38,294 nt of DNA from IMG/VR virus record IMGVR_UViG_3300010883_000122, positions 1 to 38,294 of that record; one strand, 5' to 3'. The stretch's first letter is position 1. Each line of letters starts with the position of its first letter. The DNA comes from a virus. Below, piece after piece: positions 15,654-21,517 of the stretch. Both the position numbers and the translations under genes were made by a program. Under the pieces are notes generated by a model. It saw nothing but the letters and a program-made list of their open reading frames with translations. It had not been told where the DNA came from and made no database searches.

Positions 15654-15839
15654 ATGAATATAGAATATACTGATATTTCAAATACTTATATTAAAAAATT
15701 TAGTAACGAAGTTATGGCTAGAATTTGGATAGCTAAATTTAATAAGACTGCTAAGAGACTTAAAAAAATAAGTCATATAAAAGTACTTGACAACTTTAAA
15801 AGAATAGAGTATAAAATAATAGGGGTAAAAATAAAATGA
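15654..15839 (+). CDS. Early gene, 61-aa basic protein
   Basis: The sequence starts MNIEYTDISNTYIKKFSNEV. It has a helical centre (MARIWIAKFNKTAKRLKKI) and ends FKRIEYKIIGVKIK. Net charge is strongly positive. It has an AAAGGA Shine-Dalgarno and its stop overlaps the next ATG (ATGA). A TTGACA-17-TATAAA sequence at 15787-15815 inside the gene could be a weak promoter for the next gene. No family is recognised. Confidence 0.55.
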   Translation: MNIEYTDISNTYIKKFSNEVMARIWIAKFNKTAKRLKKISHIKVLDNFKRIEYKIIGVKIK

Positions 15840-16033
15840 TGATAACAGGTGAAAAAAATATAAAAAGATATAGATTATTTGTATTAAAAAGTGCATTAGA
15901 ATTTGAAATTAAAACCGGTATAAAATTAGTACGGGGTCAATCAGCATATACAAGAATTAAAAATGAATTTAAATTAAAAGGAAACAAGAAAAAAGTATTG
16001 GAACAATTTATAGACAGGGAATGTTTGATATAA
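15836..16033 (+). CDS. Early gene, 65-aa basic protein
   Basis: The protein (MMITGEKNIKRYRLFVLKSA then LEFEIKTGIKLVRGQSAYTR) reads as two helices with a G-K-x-L-V-R-G turn, somewhat HTH-like, and ends KVLEQFIDRECLI. The start overlaps the previous stop by 4 nt and its stop shares a base with the next ATG (TAATG). A DNA-binding role is conceivable; no family is recognised. Confidence 0.55.
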   Translation: MMITGEKNIKRYRLFVLKSALEFEIKTGIKLVRGQSAYTRIKNEFKLKGNKKKVLEQFIDRECLI

Positions 16034-16134
16034 TGTTTAAATTTGTATTGAAGTTTTTAATTACAGTTTATGCTATGTATATATTTTTACATATCATATT
16101 AATTTGTATGGTACTTATAGGGAGTACATACTAA
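16033..16134 (+). CDS. 33-aa single-helix membrane microprotein
   Basis: MFKFVLKFLITVYAMYIFLH then IILICMVLIGSTY. Almost the whole protein is one hydrophobic helix with a short basic start, so it would insert in the host inner membrane. Its ATG overlaps the preceding TAA (TAATG), which supports translation by coupling. Small early membrane peptides of phages often modulate host membrane functions or superinfection, but nothing specific can be said here. Confidence 0.5.
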   Translation: MFKFVLKFLITVYAMYIFLHIILICMVLIGSTY

Positions 16135-16160
16135 CAACACATAACAAGGAGAACAAAATT

Positions 16161-16415
16161 ATGTGGAATTTTATTAAAGTATATTACTATCATTTGGTAC
16201 ATTTCCAATTACAAGGAATTAAACCAACAAGATATAGAGAAAATTTAGAAAAAAACAACGGCTACTCAATAGATATTACTCATGGTGGTCAATCAAATGA
16301 GGGTTTTGTAAGAGTTAGCAAGGGTTTAAATACATGGTATTACCCAAACTATCAAAGACGAAGTGGAATACGAATAAATAATTATTCACTTGACTTATAC
16401 AATAATAAGATATAA
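16161..16415 (+). CDS. 84-aa unknown protein
   Basis: The start MWNFIKVYYYHLVHFQLQGI is chosen because AAGGAG lies 10 nt upstream of it; a longer in-frame start at 16104 has none. The body (YSIDITHGGQSNEGFVRVSK) and RRSGIRINNYSLDL suggest a small beta-sheet protein. A terminator-like hairpin follows. No family is recognised. Confidence 0.55.
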   Translation: MWNFIKVYYYHLVHFQLQGIKPTRYRENLEKNNGYSIDITHGGQSNEGFVRVSKGLNTWYYPNYQRRSGIRINNYSLDLYNNKI

Positions 16416-16426
16416 TATATAAAAAG

Positions 16427-16466
16427 ATATGGCAAGTTATGAATGGGTTATGACTTGCTATATTTT
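16427..16466 (+). terminator. Terminator-like hairpin
   Basis: A 14-bp stem (16427-16440 with 16450-16463; two G-U pairs), 9-nt loop, then TTTT. It follows the gene at 16161-16415 by 11 nt. The stem is AU-rich with a G/C core, so termination efficiency may be partial. Confidence 0.6.
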
Positions 16467-16487
16467 ACTTGACAAAGGAATTATAAT

Positions 16488-16739
16488 ATGTCAGCTATCA
16501 TAAACATTAAAAATATAAAAGTTATAGGCGTTAAAAGATTAAATAATTCATTTATGGGTAACCCTAAGTATAAATTTTATACTAAAGATGGAGTAATGAC
16601 AACACCATCAAACGCCGGTTGGGTATATGCTTTTAGTACCTATACATTTATTAATAAGATAGTAGATATATCTTATCATATAACAAAATCGGGTAAAGCA
16701 ATATTAAATTCAATTAAAGAGGTAAAAATATGTCAATAG
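16488..16739 (+). CDS. 83-aa unknown protein
   Basis: A small beta-rich protein: alternating hydrophobic strands (NIKNIKVIGVKRL, KYKFYTKDGVMTTPSNAGWV) and a basic end. An AAAGGAAT Shine-Dalgarno lies upstream. It overlaps the next microprotein by 10 nt. No recognised family. Confidence 0.55.
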   Translation: MSAIINIKNIKVIGVKRLNNSFMGNPKYKFYTKDGVMTTPSNAGWVYAFSTYTFINKIVDISYHITKSGKAILNSIKEVKICQ

Positions 16740-16816
16740 ATTATATAACATTTACTTATACAATGATTATATTAATAGTAATGGTTGTATTCTTAATAAC
16801 AAGGTGGTATAAATGA
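16730..16816 (+). CDS. 28-aa single-helix membrane microprotein
   Basis: MSIDYITFTYTMIILIVMVV then FLITRWYK: a polar N-terminus, one hydrophobic helix and a positively charged end. A GAGGT Shine-Dalgarno lies 6 nt upstream. It overlaps both neighbours: the previous gene by 10 nt and the next by ATGA. Tight overlap on both sides supports a real gene despite its size. Confidence 0.5.
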   Translation: MSIDYITFTYTMIILIVMVVFLITRWYK

Positions 16817-17520
16817 AACACTTAGAGTTTACAAAGTCTAAAAAGTTATTAAACATAGACAATAATGCTAAGACAATTAAAGGTCAGAAGTATGGCTATA
16901 TGACAGCGATTTTATACCTTGCACCCTCAAATTTAAGTGGCTTTAATGTTTGTCCTATGGCAAGTGAGGGCTGTAAAAAAGCGTGTTTAAATACAGCCGG
17001 TCATGGTGCATTTAGTAATGTACAGTTAGGTCGTATCAATAAAACAAGATGGTATGTGCAAGAAAGAGACACATTTTTAACACAATTAAGAAAAGAAATA
17101 AATAACTTTATTAAGAGAGCCAAGAAAAAAGAACTGATACCTTGCGTAAGATTAAATGGTACATCAGATATAGCATGGGAAACAACAGGAATATTTGAAG
17201 AGTTTCCTAACCTTATATTCTATGACTATACAAAGATATATAAGAGGGCTGTTAAATTTGTAACCGGTCAACTACCTAGTAATTATCACTTGACATATAG
17301 TTTAAATGAGGATAATATAAAAGAAGCATTTGATATATTAAGTCAAGGTGGCAATATAAGTGCTGTGTTTAGGCATGATGTACCAAATACTTATAAGAAT
17401 TATAAAGTTATAAATGCAGATGAAAGTGATTTAAGATTTACAGATGATGTTAATGTTATCTGTGGACTAAAAGCTAAAGGTAAAGCCATTAAAGATTATA
17501 GTGGTTTTGTTCTAGGATAA
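16813..17520 (+). CDS. Gp88-like phage protein with conserved cysteine cluster
   Basis: A 235-aa protein of the family first named from mycobacteriophage gene product 88. It has a central NVCPMASEGCKKACLNTAGH (C47-x6-C54-x3-C58), another Cys in IPCVRLNG at ~115, ending with VICGLKAKGKAIKDYSGFV. The spacing could bind a metal or Fe-S cluster, but no enzymatic activity is established for the family. Widely distributed in unrelated phages, it is typically an early accessory gene. It has an AAGGTGG Shine-Dalgarno and overlaps the preceding microprotein by 4 nt. Confidence 0.75.
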   Translation: MKHLEFTKSKKLLNIDNNAKTIKGQKYGYMTAILYLAPSNLSGFNVCPMASEGCKKACLNTAGHGAFSNVQLGRINKTRWYVQERDTFLTQLRKEINNFIKRAKKKELIPCVRLNGTSDIAWETTGIFEEFPNLIFYDYTKIYKRAVKFVTGQLPSNYHLTYSLNEDNIKEAFDILSQGGNISAVFRHDVPNTYKNYKVINADESDLRFTDDVNVICGLKAKGKAIKDYSGFVLG

Positions 17521-17539
17521 TCTTATTATAACCTTAGTG

Positions 17540-17568
17540 TTGACATAATGTTGACACAATGGTATAGT
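17540..17568 (+). promoter_or_regulatory. Early promoter with duplicated TGTTGACA
   Basis: TTGACA (17540-17545), 17-nt spacer, TATAGT (17563-17568) with TGG in front of the -10. A second TGTTGACA lies 11 nt downstream of the first (17549-17556), an 8-nt direct repeat that could be a regulator site. Confidence 0.7.
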
Positions 17569-17596
17569 ATATAAGTAATAGAAGAGGAGAAAAAAT

Positions 17597-17800
17597 ATGG
17601 GCTTAATGAAACAATTAGATTTATCATTACAAGAAATAATATTTGAAGGAACTTTGGAAGACAACATAAAAGAAAATGTTGGAACTAGATTAGATGTAGG
17701 TGGTAGCGTTTGTGACTTCCATTATACAGTAACAAAGCAAGATGTTATAGATTATTATAACAAAGAAATAGCAAGAGAGGAAGGACTATATGAACTATAA
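17597..17800 (+). CDS. 67-aa unknown protein
   Basis: An acidic protein (MGLMKQLDLSLQEIIFEGTL) with DVIDYYNKEIAREEGLYEL at its end. The strong GAGGAG Shine-Dalgarno and a dedicated promoter support it. It overlaps the next gene by 11 nt. No family recognised. Confidence 0.6.
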   Translation: MGLMKQLDLSLQEIIFEGTLEDNIKENVGTRLDVGGSVCDFHYTVTKQDVIDYYNKEIAREEGLYEL

Positions 17801-18095
17801 AAAAACTGATAGTGTAGGGGGTACTTGTTTGCAAGGTTACATTACAATACCTTATAATAATATATGTAATAAACTAGGAGAGCCAAGTAAAGCAGATGAA
17901 TATAAAAGTGATTGTGAATGGGCTGTTGAATTTGATAATGGTACTGTTGCAACATTATATAATTGGAAAAATGGTATTAATTATTTAGGTAAAGAGTATG
18001 GTATACCTAAAGAAGAAATAACTAATTGGAATATAGGTGGCAATACAAAGGACGCTGTAATACAATTAGAAAATATTTTTAAGGGGGTATTATGA
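17790..18095 (+). CDS. 101-aa conserved phage protein
   Basis: Contains GGTCLQGYITIPYNNI (~10-25), the W-A-V-E-F-D-N-G-T-V-A-T segment and YNWKNGINYLG with a WNIGG motif at ~82. This pattern (LQGYI, LGEP, EW-x-EF-x-DGTVATIYNWK) is shared by small hypothetical proteins of many phages and some bacteria, with no defined role. It overlaps its neighbours on both sides. It is probably soluble. Confidence 0.65.
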   Translation: MNYKKTDSVGGTCLQGYITIPYNNICNKLGEPSKADEYKSDCEWAVEFDNGTVATLYNWKNGINYLGKEYGIPKEEITNWNIGGNTKDAVIQLENIFKGVL

Positions 18096-18307
18096 AAGCA
18101 AGTGAATTAGTTAAAGGTAGGTGGTACATCATAAATAATTTTGGTCATGATATACGAGCAAAATTAATTGAGAGTGCAAGACAAGGTCGAGGGTATAAGG
18201 CAATCGTTCTCATGGATGTACGAGGAACAGACGCAGGTTTCTTTGATGAGATGGGTGGTGTTCACACTAATGATATAATAAAATTAATGCCTAACAATAT
18301 GTTATAG
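18092..18307 (+). CDS. 71-aa unknown protein, SH3-like appearance
   Basis: Starts MKASELVKGRWYIINNFGHD. The short strands and glycine turns (YKAIVLMDVRG, NDIIKLMP) resemble a small SH3-like barrel. An AAGGGGG Shine-Dalgarno precedes the ATG, which overlaps the previous stop (ATGA). No recognised family. Confidence 0.6.
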   Translation: MKASELVKGRWYIINNFGHDIRAKLIESARQGRGYKAIVLMDVRGTDAGFFDEMGGVHTNDIIKLMPNNML

Positions 18308-18320
18308 GAGGAGTATAAAG

Positions 18321-18590
18321 ATGGACTTAAAATATTATAGAGAAACAATAGGAGAATTTTACAATGACCATTTCTCTGAAGAGGAACAAGAAATAATTTA
18401 TGAAATCATGCGAGGTAATGTACCACTTGACGCTTTAAAAGATAAGCTGTTAGATTTATATGGCGAGGAGGATATGCCTACACCTATGGACTTTACACTT
18501 GATACTGATGATAACATATTAGATAGATTAGATTATGATATTGGGTATGTTGGTGGTGTTGGTACACGAAGTGTGTATCGCCCTAACTAA
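18321..18590 (+). CDS. 89-aa acidic unknown protein
   Basis: A strongly acidic protein (EEEQEIIYEIMRGNVPLDAL, DTDDNILDRLDYD) ending in a Gly/Val-rich tail. The acidity and size suit a DNA-mimic or host-protein inhibitor, a common type of early phage protein, but this is only compositional. An AGGAGG Shine-Dalgarno lies 10 nt upstream. Confidence 0.6.
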   Translation: MDLKYYRETIGEFYNDHFSEEEQEIIYEIMRGNVPLDALKDKLLDLYGEEDMPTPMDFTLDTDDNILDRLDYDIGYVGGVGTRSVYRPN

Positions 18591-18609
18591 TTGATATATA
18601 AGGAGAATT

Positions 18610-18780
18610 ATGGTAGCAAGTTGTGATGTAATAGACTTTGCAGAAATTGTAAAAACTATTTACATAAAAAAATATTCTCAAAAAGAATTTGCGAGGATAG
18701 TAGATTTAGTTTACTTTGAAATTTTTGTAAAGCAAATTAAGAAAAGAAAAAAAGAGAGGAGTAAAAATGTTAGACGCTAA
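18610..18780 (+). CDS. 56-aa unknown protein
   Basis: MVASCDVIDFAEIVKTIYIK, then SQKEFARIVDLVYFEIFVKQ and a very basic C-terminus (KKRKKERSKNVRR). An AAGGAG Shine-Dalgarno lies 5 nt upstream. It overlaps the next gene by 14 nt. It is probably a helical nucleic-acid-associated peptide; no family recognised. Confidence 0.5.
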   Translation: MVASCDVIDFAEIVKTIYIKKYSQKEFARIVDLVYFEIFVKQIKKRKKERSKNVRR

Positions 18781-19009
18781 TAAATATATAGATAGACTAC
18801 GAGTAATTGTTAAGAGTTCTTATGAGGTAGAAAAATATATTGACAAAGCTTACTTTTTATTGTATAGATTAGAAGATTTAATCAGAGATTATGATAGAGA
18901 TTTTGATAAAGCTATGGAAGAAATGAAAGAGGAAGAGGAAGGTGTGAGAAGAGGAAGAGAGACAGCAGAATATTTAAAAAAATTAAATAAAAAGAAAGGG
19001 ATTAAATGA
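18767..19009 (+). CDS. 80-aa coiled-coil protein
   Basis: A highly charged, continuous helix. It contains YFLLYRLEDLIRDYDRDFDK, then AMEEMKEEEEGVRRGRETAE, which predicts a coiled coil across residues ~25-75. A GAGAGGAG Shine-Dalgarno lies upstream and the end overlaps the next gene as ATGA. Function unknown. Confidence 0.6.
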   Translation: MLDANKYIDRLRVIVKSSYEVEKYIDKAYFLLYRLEDLIRDYDRDFDKAMEEMKEEEEGVRRGRETAEYLKKLNKKKGIK

Positions 19010-19170
19010 ATATAAAAAAGAAAACTAAAAAAGACTATTGGATTACAAATGATTACGAGAGTGAAGAAATGACAGTAGATGATAGTATCTTAGATGTAGA
19101 TACAGATAAATATTTAGATAGTTATTCTGATGAGCAGATTGTATCTGAGTATGTAAGGAAAGGAAATTAA
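19006..19170 (+). CDS. 54-aa acidic unknown protein
   Basis: A basic start (MNIKKKTKKDYWITNDYESE) followed by a very acidic stretch (MTVDDSILDVDTDKYLDSYS) and DEQIVSEYVRKGN. It overlaps the previous stop by 4 nt. A homologous-looking YSDEQ element also occurs in the gene at 19329 (HSDEQKE). No family recognised. Confidence 0.5.
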   Translation: MNIKKKTKKDYWITNDYESEEMTVDDSILDVDTDKYLDSYSDEQIVSEYVRKGN

Positions 19171-19171
19171 T

Positions 19172-19327
19172 ATGAGTGAAGAGTGGACACCACATTTAAT
19201 TTTTGATAAAGAAATGGATGATTGGTTGGCGACTTGTCCAACACATAAGTATGATGTTGAATATGCAGATGATGATGGTATTCATGTGTGTATTCGATTT
19301 GATAATTCAGAAGAAGGGAATAAATAA
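19172..19327 (+). CDS. 51-aa acidic unknown protein
   Basis: MSEEWTPHLIFDKEMDDWLA, then TCPTHKYDVEYADDDGIHVC. Two cysteines and two histidines (H8, C22, H25, C40 region) could bind zinc but do not form a canonical finger. An AAGGA Shine-Dalgarno lies upstream of the ATG, one base after the previous stop. Confidence 0.5.
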   Translation: MSEEWTPHLIFDKEMDDWLATCPTHKYDVEYADDDGIHVCIRFDNSEEGNK

Positions 19328-19328
19328 A

Positions 19329-19613
19329 ATGAAAGTAAAAGAACTATTAGAACTACAAAAAGTTATCACTAAAAAAGAAACACCTAGTGATATGGATGGT
19401 GGTAGCTTACAACAACACTACTCAACATCTAAGGATATATATATTTCTATATTAGATATGGATTTAATACATTTAGTTAGGTCTTATTCGAAATGTTTAG
19501 GTAATCATTCTGATGAGCAGAAAGAATTAAAATCTCAAGATATTTTAAATAATTTAGATGTTATAGAAAATAGATTATCTACTGTTAAAGAATTATTTAA
19601 AAATTCTTATTGA
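19329..19613 (+). CDS. 94-aa unknown helical protein
   Basis: The start MKVKELLELQKVITKKETPS was chosen because AGAAGGGA lies upstream and the previous gene ends just before it. The longer in-frame extension reads through that gene. The body is helical and ends KELFKNSY. Its last codons overlap the inverted repeat of the next promoter. No family recognised. Confidence 0.6.
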   Translation: MKVKELLELQKVITKKETPSDMDGGSLQQHYSTSKDIYISILDMDLIHLVRSYSKCLGNHSDEQKELKSQDILNNLDVIENRLSTVKELFKNSY

Positions 19614-19638
19614 CAAACAATAAGAAGTATGATATAAT
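19604..19638 (+). promoter_or_regulatory. Early promoter with 9-bp operator-like palindrome (class II)
   Basis: TTGACA (19610-19615), 17-nt spacer, TATAAT (19633-19638). TTCTTATTG (19604-19612) and CAATAAGAA (19618-19626) form a perfect inverted repeat around the -35. The 18 nt TAAGAAGTATGATATAAT recur as AAGTAAGAAGTATGATATAA in the promoter at 21463-21491. Confidence 0.85.
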
Positions 19639-19652
19639 GGAGAGTTAGTATT

Positions 19653-19892
19653 ATGAAAAAGATAACACCCTATAAAGATTTAAGTTGGTATGTTAAATGG
19701 AGTAGTAGTGTTATATTACTATGTGCTATGGTACTAACAACAAAACAAATAACACCAATCAATCTGTACTTCCATACAGTTGGAGTTACAGGTTGGTTAG
19801 TTGTTGGGTATCTATGGCATGATAGAGCATTGATATTTATTAATTCAGTTGCCCTTGCTATATTTTTATCCGGCATTATATATGAGGGATAA
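19653..19892 (+). CDS. Small membrane protein, DUF6552-like
   Basis: A 79-aa protein with LSWYVKWSSSVILLCAMVLT, a central VGVTGWLVVGYLWHDRALIF and a final hydrophobic INSVALAIFLSGIIYEG. This gives three short membrane segments. The W-Y-V-K-W-x-S-S and G-V-T-G-W...Y-L-W-H-D-R-A motifs match the small membrane family DUF6552 found in marine bacteria and phages, as far as I recall it; its function is unknown. It has its own promoter. Possible host-derived gene. Confidence 0.65.
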   Translation: MKKITPYKDLSWYVKWSSSVILLCAMVLTTKQITPINLYFHTVGVTGWLVVGYLWHDRALIFINSVALAIFLSGIIYEG

Positions 19893-19894
19893 CT

Positions 19895-20059
19895 ATGGAA
19901 AAACAAGTAAGTTTAATTGTGTCAGAATTAAGACGCATAGCAAACGCATTAGAAAAAATGAATGATATAAAAAAAGAAAAAGATAAATCAAATCTTAAAG
20001 GTATATTAAGTGATGGAGAAATTGAATACTTAATAGCTACACAAAAAAAGAAAAAATAA
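19895..20059 (+). CDS. 54-aa helical protein
   Basis: MEKQVSLIVSELRRIANALE reads as an amphipathic helix followed by a basic linker (KMNDIKKEKDKSNLKG) and LSDGEIEYLIATQ before a poly-lysine end. It starts 2 nt after the previous stop. It may dimerise as a coiled coil. No family recognised. Confidence 0.5.
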   Translation: MEKQVSLIVSELRRIANALEKMNDIKKEKDKSNLKGILSDGEIEYLIATQKKKK

Positions 20060-20060
20060 T

Positions 20061-20138
20061 ATGGTAAATATAATATTAATTTATATGGTAATTATTCCGA
20101 TAGGTTTGGGCATGGTACTATATGTTTATTTAAAGTAA
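20061..20138 (+). CDS. 25-aa membrane microprotein
   Basis: MVNIILIYMVIIPIGLGMVL then YVYLK: one hydrophobic helix with a proline in the middle and a Lys at the end. It starts one base after the previous stop, without a clear Shine-Dalgarno, so coupling would be needed. It is the smallest gene proposed here and the least certain. Confidence 0.35.
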   Translation: MVNIILIYMVIIPIGLGMVLYVYLK

Positions 20139-20145
20139 AGGTTGT

Positions 20146-20532
20146 ATGAAAAAAGGATTTAAAGACTTTGATATTGATTTAAAGTATGGTTTAATTAAGG
20201 AGCAGAAGGTCAAGGATATGTTTGAAAACTGTACGATAGAGGTTAAATCAGAGAGAAATTGGTGGAAGAAGACAGGAAACATAGCGATAGAGTATGAGTA
20301 TAGGGGAAAACCGAGTGGTATCTATGCAACAAAATCTGACTATTGGTTTCATAGACTAGAGGAAGGGGCTGAAGAATTTTGTACACTTGTATTTAAAACA
20401 TCTACTCTTAAAAGAATTGTAGATAAATATAAAGATAAGATGACAAAGAATGTAGGGGATAACAAAGCAAGTAAGTGTGTTATCATTCCTATAAAAGAAA
20501 TCTTTAGCAAGGAATTTTATACAGATGTATAA
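20146..20532 (+). CDS. Putative PD-(D/E)XK-type nuclease-like protein
   Basis: A 128-aa protein with a helix around E19 (LIKEQKVKDMFE), then CTIEVKSERN (E32-V-K34), a basic WWKKTGNIAIEYEYRGKPSG segment and KSDYWFHR. The E-x-K on a strand following a helix, then the G-N-I-A-I-E strand, is the core pattern of small phage PD-(D/E)XK nucleases and resolvases. The first acidic metal ligand is not obvious, so activity is uncertain. The gene lies just before the structured RNA region. Confidence 0.5.
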   Translation: MKKGFKDFDIDLKYGLIKEQKVKDMFENCTIEVKSERNWWKKTGNIAIEYEYRGKPSGIYATKSDYWFHRLEEGAEEFCTLVFKTSTLKRIVDKYKDKMTKNVGDNKASKCVIIPIKEIFSKEFYTDV

Positions 20533-20893
20533 TAAATATGAGGATATTTTTACTAAAAATGATATCCCTTTATTTAAAAAGGAATTAAAAAAAGCTATAG
20601 TAGGATTAGATAAAGATAGAAGAGACAATTGGCATAAAGGTTTAACAGGTAGGTCAGCAGAAAAAGATGTTATTAGATTAAAAAAAATTATAAAGTTATT
20701 AAATGCTGGATTATCTTTTGTAGAATATAATGAAGGTCTAGTTATTGTAAACAATAAATTTATTTTATCATTAGTTCATAATAGGTGGAGAGTAAAAGGT
20801 AAATCAATATGGTATTGGTATACTAATGATATACAAAAATTTAAAGAAAGATATATTGATAGCGACAAGATGTCGCAGATAGAAAATAAATAA
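20525..20893 (+). CDS. 122-aa unknown protein
   Basis: A basic, helical N-terminal half (PLFKKELKKAIVGLDKDRRD) with a Trp-rich C-terminal half (VHNRWRVKGKSIWYWYTNDI). It overlaps the previous gene by 8 nt. Near its 3' end the mRNA has a perfect 6-bp hairpin, GCGACA-AGA-TGTCGC (20862-20876), not followed by U's, so it is more a stability or protein-binding element than a terminator. No family recognised. Confidence 0.6.
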   Translation: MYNKYEDIFTKNDIPLFKKELKKAIVGLDKDRRDNWHKGLTGRSAEKDVIRLKKIIKLLNAGLSFVEYNEGLVIVNNKFILSLVHNRWRVKGKSIWYWYTNDIQKFKERYIDSDKMSQIENK

Positions 20894-20902
20894 AAAAAGT
20901 TC

Positions 20903-20930
20903 TTGACTTTAAAATTTATTGTGGTATAAT
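20903..20930 (+). promoter_or_regulatory. Promoter of the large structured RNA (class II)
   Basis: TTGACT (20903-20908), 16-nt spacer, TATAAT (20925-20930) with TGTGG before the -10. AGTTCTT (20898-20904) and AAGAACT (20936-20942) bracket the promoter as an inverted repeat. The start region AGGTTAAGA is shared with the promoter at 15599-15627. The expected start is about 20937. Confidence 0.85.
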
Positions 20931-20942
20931 AGGTTAAGAACT

Positions 20943-21037
20943 AATTAACTATAACTAATTATGTTTAAGTATTGTTTAATTATTATTTTAATATTATTTA
21001 TTATATTAATAATATAATATAATAGAATATTATAAAG
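20943..21037 (+). other. Extremely AT-rich leader
   Basis: About 9% G+C by count over 20941-21040. It holds a perfect 9-bp A/T inverted repeat (20999-21007 with 21011-21019). It lies directly after a promoter and before the structured RNA core. It could be a DNA unwinding element or an unstructured RNA leader. Confidence 0.5.
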
Positions 21038-21456
21038 AGTTTGGACTTATGTTTCTTATAAATTCATAAGTGTTTATGGCTGAACAACAATAGCAAAGTT
21101 GTAAGGCATGGTTCTTAAAAAGTATGTCCAAATGGATGAGTGTTTAAGGATTGGTACTGAAGTAGCGTTATCCAGAAATGTGATTTGTCGTGAAAAGGTT
21201 GTAGGTGAGGTCACACAAGCCCTACTAAACTACCAAAAAGAATTAACTTGGTTGACTATTAATGAAAAGTCTTAACTGTGGAAGTTCCACGCCATTGGCG
21301 GATGCCACTACCTAGACGATACAGGATATGGGTCAGTAATTAAGTTCCTGTCTCGATGAATTAACATCGTGAGTATAAAACACACCCAAGTTATACAGGT
21401 TTGAGTAGTACCTTTAATGTGCAATAAGCATAGTAAGAAACTACTCAAGTTTTATT
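21038..21456 (+). ncRNA. Candidate large structured non-coding RNA
   Basis: No gene of normal size fits these ~420 bases. G+C rises to about 37% from about 9% just upstream. Perfect or near-perfect complementary segments are: 21040-21046 with 21126-21132; 21047-21051 with 21065-21069; 21084-21088 with 21098-21102; 21185-21193 with 21211-21218 (one bulge); 21201-21205 with 21221-21225, which makes an H-type pseudoknot with the previous stem; 21244-21251 with 21386-21393, closing a large domain; 21252-21257 with 21268-21275 (2-nt bulge); 21278-21282 with 21286-21290; 21321-21326 with 21346-21351; 21352-21358 with 21365-21373 (one bulge); and 21401-21409 with 21440-21448. It has its own promoter upstream and a terminator-like last stem. 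A 55-codon frame (21108-21275) overlaps it but lacks a Shine-Dalgarno. It matches no RNA family I can recall. Covariation is untested. Confidence 0.65.
21399..21456 (+). terminator. Terminator-like closing hairpin of the structured RNA
   Basis: TTGAGTAGT (21401-21409) pairs perfectly with ACTACTCAA (21440-21448). An inner hairpin TGTGC/GCATA lies in the loop and TTTTATTTT follows. It separates the RNA from the next promoter, which begins 7 nt later. Confidence 0.6.
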
Positions 21457-21462
21457 TTCTTC

Positions 21463-21491
21463 TTGACTTGAAGTAAGAAGTATGATATAAT
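21463..21491 (+). promoter_or_regulatory. Promoter of the replication operon (class II)
   Basis: TTGACT (21463-21468), 17-nt spacer ending TATGA, TATAAT (21486-21491). TTCTT (21458-21462) and AAGAA (21476-21480) flank the -35 in the same arrangement as at 19604-19638, so both are probably bound by the same factor. Confidence 0.85.
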
Positions 21492-21517
21492 ATAGTTATT
21501 AAAAAAAGGAGGGCAAT

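Noticed and set aside
15787-15815. TTGACA-17-TATAAA inside the 61-aa gene
   Set aside because: Matches a promoter by spacing but has no extended -10; noted in the gene entry only.
16469-16486. TTGACA and TATAAT close together before the gene at 16488
   Set aside because: Only 7 nt between the boxes; the sequence serves as a Shine-Dalgarno region.
21038-21456. Group I intron or tmRNA
   Set aside because: No interrupted gene, no recognisable P7 core, no tRNA-like acceptor or T-arm and no tag-like peptide. The region has its own promoter between complete genes.
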